From: Candidatus Rifleibacteriota bacterium
Lineage (GTDB): Bacteria; Riflebacteria; Ozemobacteria; Ozemobacterales; Ozemobacteraceae
Length of the DNA stretch: 64,000 nt
NCBI GenBank assembly: GCA_029565415.1
Contig: JAKQOH010000007.1
Span: forward strand, 44,314-108,313
Direction: 5' to 3'
Each line of letters starts with the position of its first letter. Position 1 is the stretch's first letter. Below are positions 1-8,984 of this stretch, piece by piece. The translations under genes were made by a program, and so were the position numbers. The notes under the pieces are model-generated. The model made no database searches. It worked only from the letters and a program-made list of their open reading frames with translations, and was not told where the DNA came from.

Positions 1-206
1 TGCTCAACTCGCTGCCGTCGATGGCGTTCGACATGGCGGGCGCCCTGATCGACAGCGTGATCGCCGACATGGCCGCGGTCAGCGACCACGTGCTGATGAT
101 CGAAACCTCGTTCATCGAGAGTGACGAGAATCTGAAGATTCACATTTTCCTGATGCCTGACATCGATTCTCTGGGCCACCTTCTGGATCAGCTCGGAGTC
201 AAGTGA
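1..206 (+). CDS. cheC: CheC-family chemotaxis phosphatase, C-terminal end (partial)
   Basis: The reading frame is already open at base 3, so the gene starts before the window; about 67 residues remain and end in a short hydrophilic tail. The remnant has the CheC-family pattern: a helix (AFDMAGALIDSVIADMA) followed by strands like VLMIETSFIES and IHIFLMPD. It lacks a signal peptide or membrane segment. In the family CheC removes phosphate from CheY-P and binds CheD. The stop is one base before the cheD start, so the two are almost certainly co-transcribed. The catalytic E/N pairs of CheC lie upstream of the window and cannot be checked, so a CheX or FliY-like relative is possible. The CheD neighbour makes CheC the best call. 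Confidence 0.75.
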   Translation, partial: LNSLPSMAFDMAGALIDSVIADMAAVSDHVLMIETSFIESDENLKIHIFLMPDIDSLGHLLDQLGVK

Positions 207-207
207 G

Positions 208-693
208 ATGCCCGAAATCTACCCGGTAGGCATGGCCGAGATGCGCATAGCGCGCGATCCGGACATCCTTGCCGCCTACGGGATCGGCTCGTGCGTCATC
301 GTCGCGCTGTACGATCCGAAGTCGAAGATCGGGGGAATGGCGCACATCATGCTTCCCGACTCGACGGGGATCTCCCAGGAGCGGCTGAATCCGCGCAAGT
401 TCGCCGACACCGCCGTTCCGCTTTTATATCAAACGTTATCCCATGCCGGCTGTTTCAAGACGAGCCTGGTCGCGAAGGTCGTGGGCGGTGCCGAGATGTT
501 CCCTCCGAACGAGGATCTGAAGAACAACATCGGGTCGATGAACACGGCAGCGGCGTTGAAGGCGCTCGAGAAGCTCAGCATCCCGATCGCGGCGCAGGAT
601 ATCGGCGGCCGGACCGGCCGTTCCCTCGAGCTGAAGCTCGCTTCGGGCAAGATTCACCTGACGGTTCTCGGTGAATCGGCCAAGGAGCTGTGA
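208..693 (+). CDS. cheD: Chemoreceptor glutamine deamidase CheD
   Basis: A 161-residue cytoplasmic enzyme that deamidates (and de-methylesterifies) chemoreceptor glutamines and is regulated by binding CheC. The family signature is clear: GIGSCVIVALYD around Cys29, then GGMAHIMLP with His46, the Cys-His pair of the papain-like CheD active site. Length matches the family (about 160). It starts one base after the cheC stop; a following gene begins inside its stop codon, suggesting one translation-coupled chemotaxis operon leading into the sigma-28 gene. Codons near 421-440 include two TTA codons in an AT-rich patch, unusual against the GC-rich background. Confidence 0.93.
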   Translation: MPEIYPVGMAEMRIARDPDILAAYGIGSCVIVALYDPKSKIGGMAHIMLPDSTGISQERLNPRKFADTAVPLLYQTLSHAGCFKTSLVAKVVGGAEMFPPNEDLKNNIGSMNTAAALKALEKLSIPIAAQDIGGRTGRSLELKLASGKIHLTVLGESAKEL

Positions 694-1115
694 TGGCCAG
701 GCTGCCGCTGATGATGGGACTGTTCCTGGCCCTGGCGATGTCAGGCCTGATCGCCGTTCTGTCCCTGCTGGCGAAGGTAACCCTGGCGACGCTGCTGTTC
801 CGGACGCTGGTCTCGTTTTTCGTGTTCGGTCTGCTCGGCGCCCTCACCGGTTCGGTTCTCGAAGTGCTTCTGATGCCCGCCACCACGAAGACGGAGAGCG
901 AGAAACTCCGGACCGAACTCGAAACGAACGATCAGCAGGTCGAGGCCGAGCTCGGCGATCTGCTGACGGAAGCGGAACCCGAGCCCCCCCCGGCCCCTTC
1001 CGGGACAGCCGCTCCGGCGCAGGCCGCGGCAGAGTTCCAGCCGGCCGTTTTTCCCCGCTATTCCGACGAAAATGGCAAAGCAGTTTCGCGGGGTGATTCC
1101 GTTGTGGTATCCTGA
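693..1115 (+). CDS. Hypothetical membrane protein between cheD and the sigma-28 gene
   Basis: About 140 residues. The first 60 residues form two strongly hydrophobic segments (LFLALAMSGLIAVLSLLAKV and FFVFGLLGALTGSVLEVLLM), then a charged stretch with coiled-coil character (ESEKLRTELETNDQQVEAEL) and a Pro/Ala/Glu-rich tail. I do not recognise a family. The ATG at 693 overlaps the cheD TGA and follows an AAGGAG site; a GTG at 690 is the alternative. Position between cheD and a FliA-type sigma factor, where flagellar gene clusters often end, suggests a motility-linked accessory protein, but that is inference from context only. Confidence 0.7.
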   Translation: MARLPLMMGLFLALAMSGLIAVLSLLAKVTLATLLFRTLVSFFVFGLLGALTGSVLEVLLMPATTKTESEKLRTELETNDQQVEAELGDLLTEAEPEPPPAPSGTAAPAQAAAEFQPAVFPRYSDENGKAVSRGDSVVVS

Positions 1116-1139
1116 GGCGGTTAGACGCGGAGGAGAGAT

Positions 1140-1997
1140 GTGAACCACGAATCGCAGTTGGCCAGATCAGCCAGAGAAGAGAAGGAACGCGAGGCGACCG
1201 AAGCGCGCAAAGCCGCCGCGCGCGCCCAGGACGAAGAAGACCAGAAGCTCTGGCAGCAGTACAAGACAAGCCGTGACCAGCGGATCAAGGATTCGCTGAT
1301 CATGAAGTATGCGTCGTTCGTCAAGTATGTCGCGGGCCGCATCGCCGTGAACCTGCCCAGCAACGTCGAGTTTGACGATCTGGTCAGCTATGGGATTCTC
1401 GGCCTGATCGACGCCATCGACAAATACGATACCGGCCGCAATACCAAGTTCAAGACCTACGCCAAGACCCGCATCCGGGGCGCCATTTTCGACGAGCTGC
1501 GCCAGCTCGACTGGACGCCCCGCTCGATCCGGCAGAAGGCCCGCAAGCTCGAAAAGGCCTATGCGAAGCTCGAGGGGAAGCTCGGCCGCGACGCGACCGA
1601 CGAGGAGATCGCCGAGTTCCTCAAGATCGACATCTCCGAGCTGCACAAGCTGTTCGACGAGACGAAGAAGTCTCTCCTGCTCTCGCTCGACGAGATCTTC
1701 TACGACGACGAGGAGGGCTCGTCCCGCTTCGATTTCGTCGAAGACCAGAAGAGCGACAACCCGCAGCGCAAGATCGAAGAGGCCGAGGCCAAGCGCATTC
1801 TGACCGACGCGATCTCGAAGCTGTCGGAACGCGAACGCATGGTCATCACCCTGTATTACTACGAGGATCTGACCTCGAAGGAGATCGGGAAGATCCTCGG
1901 CGTCTCCGACTCGCGCGTTTCCCAGCTCCACACGAAGGCGATCCTGCGGCTGCGCGGCCGGCTGGCCAGGCTTCGAGACTCACTGGTCGAAGAATAG
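1140..1997 (+). CDS. fliA: RNA polymerase sigma-28 factor, FliA/WhiG family
   Basis: A 285-residue sigma-70 family group 3 factor expected to direct RNA polymerase to flagellar and chemotaxis promoters. Region 2 is seen in the stretch with DDLVSYGILGLIDAID and FKTYAKTRIRGAIFDELR, region 3 around RDATDEEIAEFLKI, region 4 as LSERERMVITLYYYEDLTSKEIG with the helix-turn-helix ILGVSDSRVSQLHTKAI. The N-terminal 45 residues are an unusually long, charged Glu/Arg/Lys helix. Start: an ATG at 1138 is followed at once by TGA, so the GTG at 1140 with GGAGG at 1129-1133 is the start. It closes the chemotaxis operon and is followed by a strong terminator. Confidence 0.93.
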   Translation: MNHESQLARSAREEKEREATEARKAAARAQDEEDQKLWQQYKTSRDQRIKDSLIMKYASFVKYVAGRIAVNLPSNVEFDDLVSYGILGLIDAIDKYDTGRNTKFKTYAKTRIRGAIFDELRQLDWTPRSIRQKARKLEKAYAKLEGKLGRDATDEEIAEFLKIDISELHKLFDETKKSLLLSLDEIFYDDEEGSSRFDFVEDQKSDNPQRKIEEAEAKRILTDAISKLSERERMVITLYYYEDLTSKEIGKILGVSDSRVSQLHTKAILRLRGRLARLRDSLVEE

Positions 1998-2010
1998 TCA
2001 TCCGTTTACA

Positions 2011-2049
2011 AAAAACGTGTGAAAGGAACCACTCCTTTCACACGTTTTT
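2011..2049. terminator. Bidirectional intrinsic terminator
   Basis: A perfect 17-bp inverted repeat (2011-2027 and 2033-2049) with a 5-base loop. The outer end of the stem is A5 on one side and T5 on the other, so it can end transcription in both directions. It lies between the convergent sigma-28 gene (ends 1997) and EF-hand gene (ends 2062). Confidence 0.9.
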
Positions 2050-2061
2050 CTTCGGTCCGGC

Positions 2062-2937
2062 TCAGGCATACTGGAGCGAGAGACTGCTTTCCCGATACTC
2101 GAAGCTCATGGATGCCACGGCGGCATACCGGGCGGCCCCCTTCTTCGCCGCACCAGAAGCCCCACCCGAAGCGCCATCCGTGGCCGTGGGTCTTGCGGCA
2201 GCCTCATCCGTGACGGCCTGCCCTGGCGCCTGCGCCGGTTCCTTTCCATCGGTGCCGGCCGGGCCGGCGGATGCCTGGTCCTTCCCGAGGGCGGCGATGG
2301 CCTCCTCGAGAAGCTTTTTCAGATCGACGCCCTCCGAAGAGGCTTCGCCGGCGCCCGCTGCGGCGTCTTTCTTGCCGAATGCGCTCATCAGCTCGTCGAG
2401 GGAGATCTTCCCGTCCTGGTCCTGGTCGAGACTCCCAAACGCCGAAATGGCATCCGAGATCTGGGAGGGGACCTGCTGACCGCTGTTCTGCATCTGAACC
2501 TTGATGTTGACGAGCAGCCCCATGGTGACGCCGGAAGACGCCTGCCCCCCCTCTCCCGGCTGTCCGGCCGGGGCGCTGCCCCCCGCGGCCTGGGCCGACG
2601 GGTTCGAACCGGCGTTGCCGTCGAGCGCGAGAGGAGATATATTTATCGTTATACTTCTTGAAGGGGGAGCGCTCTCTCCGGACGGGGCGGGGGAACCGCT
2701 CTGCCCGGCGTAGGCCTCGAGCTCGTCGGCGCTGATGCCGTCGCGATTGGCGTCGATCTTGTCGAAGGCCTGGATGAGCGAATCGACACCGGATGCGGCC
2801 GGCTCGCCCTTCGCGGTCAGCCGGTCCTTCAGCTCGGCGAGATCCGCCTTCTGCAGATTCGCCCGGCCGGCCTGAAACTGCTGGAACCTGTCACGCAGGG
2901 AATCGATGCCAGAGCTCTGAATGCCGCTGATACTCAT
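2062..2937 (-). CDS. EF-hand calcium-binding domain protein
   Basis: A 291-residue protein with two canonical EF-hand loops, DANRDGISADEL (about residues 62-73) and DQDQDGKISLDEL (about 171-183), each with Asp/Asn/Asp at ligand positions 1, 3 and 5 and an acidic residue at position 12. They are separated by a low-complexity Gly/Ser/Ala/Pro linker and followed by a charged helix and a second Ala/Gly/Thr-rich region. No signal peptide: it begins MSISGIQSSGIDSLRDRFQQF, resembling secreted bacterial EF-hand proteins that carry short N-terminal helices. An AGGAGG sits 7 bases before the ATG. It probably binds calcium; its partner is unknown. The SITINIS stretch is encoded by an AT-rich block with three ATA codons (2636-2665). 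Confidence 0.82.
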   Translation of the reverse strand: MSISGIQSSGIDSLRDRFQQFQAGRANLQKADLAELKDRLTAKGEPAASGVDSLIQAFDKIDANRDGISADELEAYAGQSGSPAPSGESAPPSRSITINISPLALDGNAGSNPSAQAAGGSAPAGQPGEGGQASSGVTMGLLVNIKVQMQNSGQQVPSQISDAISAFGSLDQDQDGKISLDELMSAFGKKDAAAGAGEASSEGVDLKKLLEEAIAALGKDQASAGPAGTDGKEPAQAPGQAVTDEAAARPTATDGASGGASGAAKKGAARYAAVASMSFEYRESSLSLQYA

Positions 2938-2976
2938 GGAATATCCTCCTGTCGTCGGTTCTCGGTCACAACGAGG

Positions 2977-3405
2977 TCAACGTGTCTCCCTTGTTCCGGT
3001 CGCCCCGGACAACTCGATCATTTTCGCGTGCTGGGCAGGGGTGAGGATCTCACGCACCTCGAGCAGACTCTCGAGCCGGATATCCATCGCCTTCCCGACC
3101 AGCTCCTTCGACTCGCGGTTGAGTTCGCGAACGCGCTCCCGATCGAGCACCGGCTTCCGGAACTCCTCCTGGATGCTCTGCCGCAACGCCTCGATTGTTG
3201 CGAACAGTCCGGACAGGGCGGCTTCACGCTTGGCTTTCCGCTCCTCGATGGCCGCCTTCTGCTCCGCCGTCAGACCGAGCCCGGAGATGATCTTCTCGCG
3301 GGCGGCCTCGTCCGCACCCTGCCGGTCGGGGGCGGAGGGGACCTGGCCGCTCAGCGAATGGACGACGAGGCAGACACAGATCAGTGTCGCGATACCCAGG
3401 CGCAT
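2977..3405 (-). CDS. Spy/CpxP-like periplasmic LTxxQ-motif protein
   Basis: A 142-residue predicted periplasmic protein: signal peptide (MRLGIATLICVCLVVHSLSG), then an all-helical body with two LTxxQ motifs (LTAEQKAAI near residue 46, LTPAQHAKM near 122). This is the hallmark of the Spy/CpxP/CnrX-type stress chaperones and metal sensors. The segment between the motifs is long, charged and helical. It has its own AGGAGG site. It lies directly downstream of an anti-sigma factor, and a copy of the promoter sequence found before the ECF sigma gene sits just upstream (3431-3460). It is therefore a likely target of that sigma factor in an envelope-stress response, by analogy with CpxP. No metal-binding His/Cys cluster is seen. 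Confidence 0.85.
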   Translation of the reverse strand: MRLGIATLICVCLVVHSLSGQVPSAPDRQGADEAAREKIISGLGLTAEQKAAIEERKAKREAALSGLFATIEALRQSIQEEFRKPVLDRERVRELNRESKELVGKAMDIRLESLLEVREILTPAQHAKMIELSGATGTRETR

Positions 3406-3430
3406 GTCGTTTCAACCTCCTGAATCATGA

Positions 3431-3460
3431 GACATTCCGAACGTCCCGAAAAGTTTCACC
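3431..3460 (-). promoter_or_regulatory. Predicted ECF-sigma promoter for the Spy-like gene
   Basis: On the minus strand GGTGAAACTTTT (from 3460 down) is followed 18 bases after GAAAC by TGTC (3434-3431). The same GGTGAAACTTTT with the same 18-base gap to TGTC lies before the ECF sigma gene. The anti-sigma stop codon TGA (3458-3456) is inside the -35-like element. The predicted transcript would start near 3425 and give a short leader with AGGAGG before the ATG at 3405. Confidence 0.65.
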
Positions 3461-3938
3461 GGAAAAAAAGATCCTCGATCGGCGTGTCGATATTGACCGT
3501 CTGCATCAGCGCCTTCTCGAACGCCCCGTCACCCCCGTAGATCTCCATCAGCACGGCTGTCGTCGGGGCAAGCCGCTTCACGGCGCGCTCCGGCGAGTCC
3601 CTGCGGACGACCTCGACGAACAGCACCAGAACAGCGAGGGCCGCGGCCGTCGTCAGCACGACGCTCTGCCGGCGCAGGAAGGCGCGGATGCGCTCGAAGA
3701 TCCCGGAAGGCGCCTCGCCCTCGAGCCGGCTTTCGATGCGCTCCCACAGATCGGCCGGGGGAACGGGCCGCGCGGCCTGCTCGAACGGGCCGACCAGATC
3801 CTCCCTGGCGCGGTCCATCAGGAGACGGCACGGTTCGCAGGCGACGAGATGTTTCAGCAGCTCCCGCTTGTCGTCCGGATGGATCTGGTCGTCGAGGGCA
3901 TCGGTCAGGATGAGTTCCCTGGCTCGTTCACAGTTCAT
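3456..3938 (-). CDS. Anti-sigma factor with zinc-finger (zf-HC2/ZAS-like) domain
   Basis: A 160-residue membrane-anchored regulator. The N-terminal domain has HLVACEPC (His and two Cys, residues about 30-37), the HxxxCxxC zinc site of ZAS/zf-HC2 anti-sigma factors. One transmembrane helix (VVLTTAAALAVLVLFVEVV, about 95-113) is followed by a small periplasmic tail. The ATG overlaps the end of the ECF sigma gene by 11 bases, the usual arrangement for a sigma and its cognate inhibitor. It should hold the sigma factor at the membrane until an envelope signal releases it. The short periplasmic part (about 45 residues) leaves little room for a sensor domain. Confidence 0.88.
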   Translation of the reverse strand: MNCERARELILTDALDDQIHPDDKRELLKHLVACEPCRLLMDRAREDLVGPFEQAARPVPPADLWERIESRLEGEAPSGIFERIRAFLRRQSVVLTTAAALAVLVLFVEVVRRDSPERAVKRLAPTTAVLMEIYGGDGAFEKALMQTVNIDTPIEDLFFR

Positions 3939-4476
3939 GCGGGCCTCCCCTCAGTTTCGCGAACAGCGTTTCACGCGCCCGCCGCAACCTGGTGCGGACG
4001 GTGTTGAGATTGATCTCGAGAACATCGGCGATTTCCTGGTAGCTCAGTTGTTCGACACTCCGGAGCAGGAGACAGACCCGCTGCTCCTCGGGCAGCCAGC
4101 CAAGCAGCTCCTGAACCCGGTCATCGAACCGTTCCTCGGGGCATGGCGTGGTCGTTTTTCCCATCACCCGCTGCTCCATCATATACTCTTCGATATGTCC
4201 ACGCTCGACGGCGGTCTTCTTGCGGGCATTGAGTGCGGTGTTCACGGTGATCCGGTAGATCCAGGTCTTGAGGGAGGAGCGGCCGTGGAACTGGTCGAGT
4301 TTGCGGAATACCGCGACGAAGACGTCCTGGGCGATCTCGGAAGCCGTTTCGGGGCTGGCAGACATGCGCAGGGCGACGCCGTAGACCATGCCGGCATGGG
4401 CGCGGTAGATCTCCGCGAACGCCGCGCGGTCTCCGGAGCGGGCCCGTTCGATGATCGTATCGGTTATTTCAGACAT
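3928..4476 (-). CDS. ECF-type RNA polymerase sigma factor
   Basis: A 182-residue sigma-70 family ECF factor (RpoE/SigW-like). Region 2 runs through DRAAFAEIYRAHAGMVYGVA and SEIAQDVFVAVFRKLDQF with SSLKTWIYRITVNTALNARK. Region 4 is LPEEQRVCLLLRSVEQLSYQEIADVLEINLNTVRTRLRRARE, a classical helix-turn-helix. It is co-transcribed with its anti-sigma partner and a Spy-like gene. A matching GAAAC-N18-TGTC element lies immediately upstream, suggesting autoregulation; its position would place the transcript start within a few bases of the ATG, and no ribosome-binding site is visible. Such a message would be nearly leaderless. Confidence 0.93.
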   Translation of the reverse strand: MSEITDTIIERARSGDRAAFAEIYRAHAGMVYGVALRMSASPETASEIAQDVFVAVFRKLDQFHGRSSLKTWIYRITVNTALNARKKTAVERGHIEEYMMEQRVMGKTTTPCPEERFDDRVQELLGWLPEEQRVCLLLRSVEQLSYQEIADVLEINLNTVRTRLRRARETLFAKLRGGPHEL

Positions 4477-4485
4477 CCACGCTCT

Positions 4486-4520
4486 TTGACACCCGGAATC
4501 CGGGAAAAAGTTTCACCCGG
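4486..4520 (-). promoter_or_regulatory. Predicted autoregulated ECF-sigma promoter
   Basis: Minus strand: GGGTGAAACTTTTT from 4518, then TGTC at 4491-4488, 18 bases after GAAAC. It shares the -35-like block and exact spacing with the element at 3431-3460. The GAAAC ... GTC form is typical of ECF promoters. The ATG of the sigma gene (4476) is only 11 bases past TGTC. Confidence 0.65.
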
Positions 4521-4563
4521 AGAAACGGGCCCCCGAAGTCCAGGACTCCGGGGGCCCGTTTCT
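4521..4563 (-). terminator. Intrinsic terminator after the HAMP protein gene
   Basis: A 15-bp perfect inverted repeat (4521-4535 with 4549-4563), GC-rich at its core, followed on the minus strand by a T-containing run (TTTTT near 4505-4509). It ends the 4580-5194 gene and insulates the ECF operon. Confidence 0.8.
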
Positions 4564-4579
4564 CCTCTTCGGCAGGCCG

Positions 4580-5194
4580 TCAGGCCTGGTCGGAGGGCGT
4601 CTTGCTTTCGGTAACGGCTTCGATCGGCTCGCCTTCGCGAACCAGTTTGAACTGGTTGATCATCAGGCGCAGCTCTGCGGCGCTCCGGGCGAGGGAAGCG
4701 AACTTCTCGTCCTTGCCGACGGTGCCGAGCTTGTCGGCCACGTCGTCGCTGAGGGCGCGGGCCTGAGCGAGCGTATCGCGGAACCGGGACAGCATCGAGT
4801 TGATGGCCGTCGCGAGCTCCTTGAGGCTGTCGTTGCGGCGGAGATGGATCTCGAAGGTCAGGTCGCCGCTGGCGATGCGCTGGATGCTTTTCTCGAGCTT
4901 GTAGGCAGGCCCGGCGAACTGGTGCGAGTACATGATGCTCACGATGAAGACGATGATCACGTTCACGAGGACGAGGAGGAGGAGGCGGGGCCACAGCTCG
5001 GTGACGAAGTGGCGCATCATGCTTTCGGCCGTCTGGCCTTCGCTGAGGGTGGCCTGGGTCGTCAGGAAAAACGAGCCGAGCACGTAGATATTGCACGCGG
5101 TGATGACCGTGATGAGGAAGACGAGAAGCAGGATGGTCCCTGCAAATTTGCTCTGCATCCCCTTCGCGATGAAATAGTTCTTACGCTGGGTCAC
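4580..5194 (-). CDS. HAMP-domain membrane protein
   Basis: A 204-residue inner-membrane protein with two transmembrane helices (FAGTILLLVFLITVITACNIYVL about 17-40; LWPRLLLLVLVNVIIVFIVSIMYS about 66-90) around a short periplasmic loop. A HAMP domain follows (QFAGPAYKLEKSIQRIASGDL ... LKELATAINSMLSRF) and then a helical tail. There is no methyl-accepting signalling hairpin, histidine kinase or cyclase domain, so it is shorter than a chemoreceptor (500+ residues). Similar stand-alone HAMP proteins exist but their output is unknown. The start is a GTG with AGGAGG 6 bases upstream. It is a single-gene unit with its own terminator. Confidence 0.82.
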   Translation of the reverse strand: MTQRKNYFIAKGMQSKFAGTILLLVFLITVITACNIYVLGSFFLTTQATLSEGQTAESMMRHFVTELWPRLLLLVLVNVIIVFIVSIMYSHQFAGPAYKLEKSIQRIASGDLTFEIHLRRNDSLKELATAINSMLSRFRDTLAQARALSDDVADKLGTVGKDEKFASLARSAAELRLMINQFKLVREGEPIEAVTESKTPSDQA

Positions 5195-5499
5195 GCGTAT
5201 TCCTCCTCTGGGAAACGATTTCCGACGGAATCTTTCAGGTCATCATACGCACGGCTGCCGAGTTTGTCAACGAACGCCCGGCCCCGGAAGGGACCACCTC
5301 CAGAGAGAAAGAACGGTTCACCACGGAGACACCGAGCCACAGAGATCGTATGAATAAAAACGCTGCGCAGCAAAAACCAATCCGCAACCGATCCGCAGAT
5401 GATGCAGATGACGCTTCGGATGCGTTCCGGAACCCGAGGGTCCGTTCAACGGAGGCGCATTGTGGGGAAACCGTCGGTTCGGGTGTCACCCGGCGGGGG
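5195..5499. other. Intergenic region with decayed repeat-like sequence
   Basis: About 305 bases without a convincing gene. It holds the leader of the HAMP gene and, at 5317-5345, a purine-rich stretch (TTCACCACGGAGACACCGAG) resembling the degenerate CACGGAGACACAGAG-type dispersed intergenic repeats of many genomes. Near 5385-5420 there is a second GATGATGCAGATGACGC-like stretch of the same character. Short open frames here lack ribosome sites and family resemblance. Confidence 0.45.
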
Positions 5500-5952
5500 T
5501 TACAGCGGATCGTCCTCGGTGGAGAAGTAGCGCTTGTTCTCGTAGACGGCCCAGCCGGAAAGCCGGCCGCTTTTTCCCTTGAAGGGCACGTCGACGAAGC
5601 CGCCCTGGGGGTCATACCGGTATTCGCCGTAGAACTGGACCTGGCGGCCGATCGCGAGGGGCATGGTGGCGCTGCCCTGGACGTGATGGACGAAGGTGAA
5701 CTCGGTCTGGCCGTCACGCGAGCGGAGGCGGCACTTCTGCGTGTCCGTCGCGACCGGGTCGGGCGGGATCAGCGCCGTGATCAGGCCGGCGTCGCGCACG
5801 ACCACCTTCGGCATTTTCTGCTGGAAGGCGTCGCTGATGGTTGTATCCTGTCCGATATAGTTCGCGAACACGAAGATGGCGAGAACCACGACGGGAATCG
5901 TCACCAGGATTGCTTTGTCCTGCCAGGTCAGCTCCGGCATTTGCTTCGACAC
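5500..5952 (-). CDS. DUF3465-like membrane-anchored protein
   Basis: About 150 residues: one N-terminal transmembrane helix (AILVTIPVVVLAIFVFANYIG) then a small beta-rich extracytoplasmic domain. The C-terminal half (VQGSATMPLAIGRQVQFYGEYRYDPQGG and LSGWAVYENKRYF) matches the layout of DUF3465 proteins, which have GxxVxFyGEYeYNxxGG and a terminal GWxxHNGKxY. The usual HWTHHDP block is replaced by VDVPFKGKSGR, so this is a divergent member. Function unknown; the fold is OB-like. The GTG at 5952 has GGAGG 11 bases upstream; an ATG 12 bases further in is possible, and the frame stays open to 6021. Confidence 0.65.
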   Translation of the reverse strand: MSKQMPELTWQDKAILVTIPVVVLAIFVFANYIGQDTTISDAFQQKMPKVVVRDAGLITALIPPDPVATDTQKCRLRSRDGQTEFTFVHHVQGSATMPLAIGRQVQFYGEYRYDPQGGFVDVPFKGKSGRLSGWAVYENKRYFSTEDDPL

Positions 5953-6072
5953 GGGATCTGACACCTCCGGATACGGGATACGGCCCGGGTTGTCTTTCCC
6001 GGGTCGTGGCGAGGATAGCACAAGTTCCGTTCATCCGGAAAGAGCGGCGCGCGGGCAGGTGTGATACCATGA

Positions 6073-7959
<1,887 letters not shown>

Positions 7960-7967
<8 letters not shown>

Positions 7968-8307
7968 GCGGAAGCGGGGGGAGCATCCCCTGGAAGAGCT
8001 GGAGCGGCGGATCGCCGAGCGTGAGGAGCGGCGAAAGCGGCGGGACGAGGCCTGGGTTGCCGGGTTCTGGTCGGGACTTCGCGTCCTGGGCCAGGCCGGC
8101 TGGTCGGTCGTCGTCCCCGGCCTGATCGGCCTGGCGGTGGGGCTGTGGATCGACGGCCGATGGCCCTCGGGCATCCCCTGGTCCGTCGTCGGCCTGGCCT
8201 GCGGAACGGCATTCGGCTTTGCCTCGCTCTGGTCCTGGCTTTCCCGCGAGCACCGCGATCTGGAACACCTGACGAAAGGAGGCGGAACCGATGATCCACG
8301 GCCCTGA
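7960..8307 (+). CDS. atpQ: N-type ATPase accessory membrane protein AtpQ (AtpZ/AtpI-like)
   Basis: 115 residues: a charged N-terminal helix (Glu/Arg-rich, about 1-30), then two transmembrane helices (VVVPGLIGLAVGLWIDGRW; WSVVGLACGTAFGFASLWSWL). The GLxxGxWxD motif in the first helix is typical of the AtpZ/gene-1 type proteins linked to ATP synthase assembly or Mg/Ca entry. In N-ATPase operons this position is called atpQ. The ATG at 7960 overlaps the end of atpC; a GTG six bases earlier is possible. The usual next gene, atpR, is missing: atpB starts inside the end of this gene. Confidence 0.82.
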
Positions 8308-8983
8308 CGCAATCGTTTTCTGGCAGTCCGGCTTCGTCACGATCAATTTGACCCTCGTCGCGACCTGGGGGATCATGCTTCTCCTGATCCTCGTCTCGAA
8401 GCTCGTGACCCGGCGTCTGACCACGGGTCCGAAGGCCTCGTGGTGGCAGAACCTGCTCGAAACGATCGTCGAGCTGCTGCGCGGCCAGCTGCGCGAGATC
8501 GGCTTTTCCGAACCCGACCGGCATCTGCCCTTCCTCGGAACGCTGTTTCTGTTCATCGCGACGGCGAACCTGCTGATCGTCCTGCCCTTCTACGAGCCGC
8601 CAACCGCCTCGTTCTCGACGACGGCGGCGCTCGCCCTCTGCGTGTTCGTCTTCACCCCCGTCTGCACGATCGCCCAGAAGGGGCTTCGGGGCTGGCTGGC
8701 CGCATTGTGCCACCCCAACCCCCTCCTCGCCCCATTGCATATCATGGGTGATATTTCCCGCACTATCGCTCTGGCCATCCGCCTCTTCGGCAACGTCATG
8801 AGCGAGAATCTCGTCGGCGGGCTGCTGCTATCCCTGGCCCCGTTCTTCGTGCCCGTCGTCATGAAGCTGTTCGGACTTCTGACCGGCTTCGTGCAGGCCT
8901 GCATCTTCTCCCTTCTCGCGGCGGTGTTTCTGGCCGCCGCCACGTCCGAAACCCCGTCCAACGAAGCTGGTGAAAGGAACTGA
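8291..8983 (+). CDS. atpB: N-type ATPase subunit a
   Basis: A 230-residue membrane subunit forming the ion half-channels against the c-ring. Five or six hydrophobic segments are seen. The essential arginine is in LAIRLFGNVMSENL (Arg164), followed by the usual helix with VVMKLFGLLTGFVQACIFSLLAAVFL. The start overlaps atpQ by 17 bases and has AAAGGAGG upstream. Two short AT-rich words at 8740-8754 encode HIMGDI just before the essential Arg helix. Confidence 0.95.
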   Translation: MIHGPDAIVFWQSGFVTINLTLVATWGIMLLLILVSKLVTRRLTTGPKASWWQNLLETIVELLRGQLREIGFSEPDRHLPFLGTLFLFIATANLLIVLPFYEPPTASFSTTAALALCVFVFTPVCTIAQKGLRGWLAALCHPNPLLAPLHIMGDISRTIALAIRLFGNVMSENLVGGLLLSLAPFFVPVVMKLFGLLTGFVQACIFSLLAAVFLAAATSETPSNEAGERN

Positions 8984-8984
8984 C

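Noticed and set aside
8291..8330. A hidden atpR gene between atpQ and atpB
   Set aside because: The two genes overlap by 17 bases; no frame of about 90 codons fits between them.
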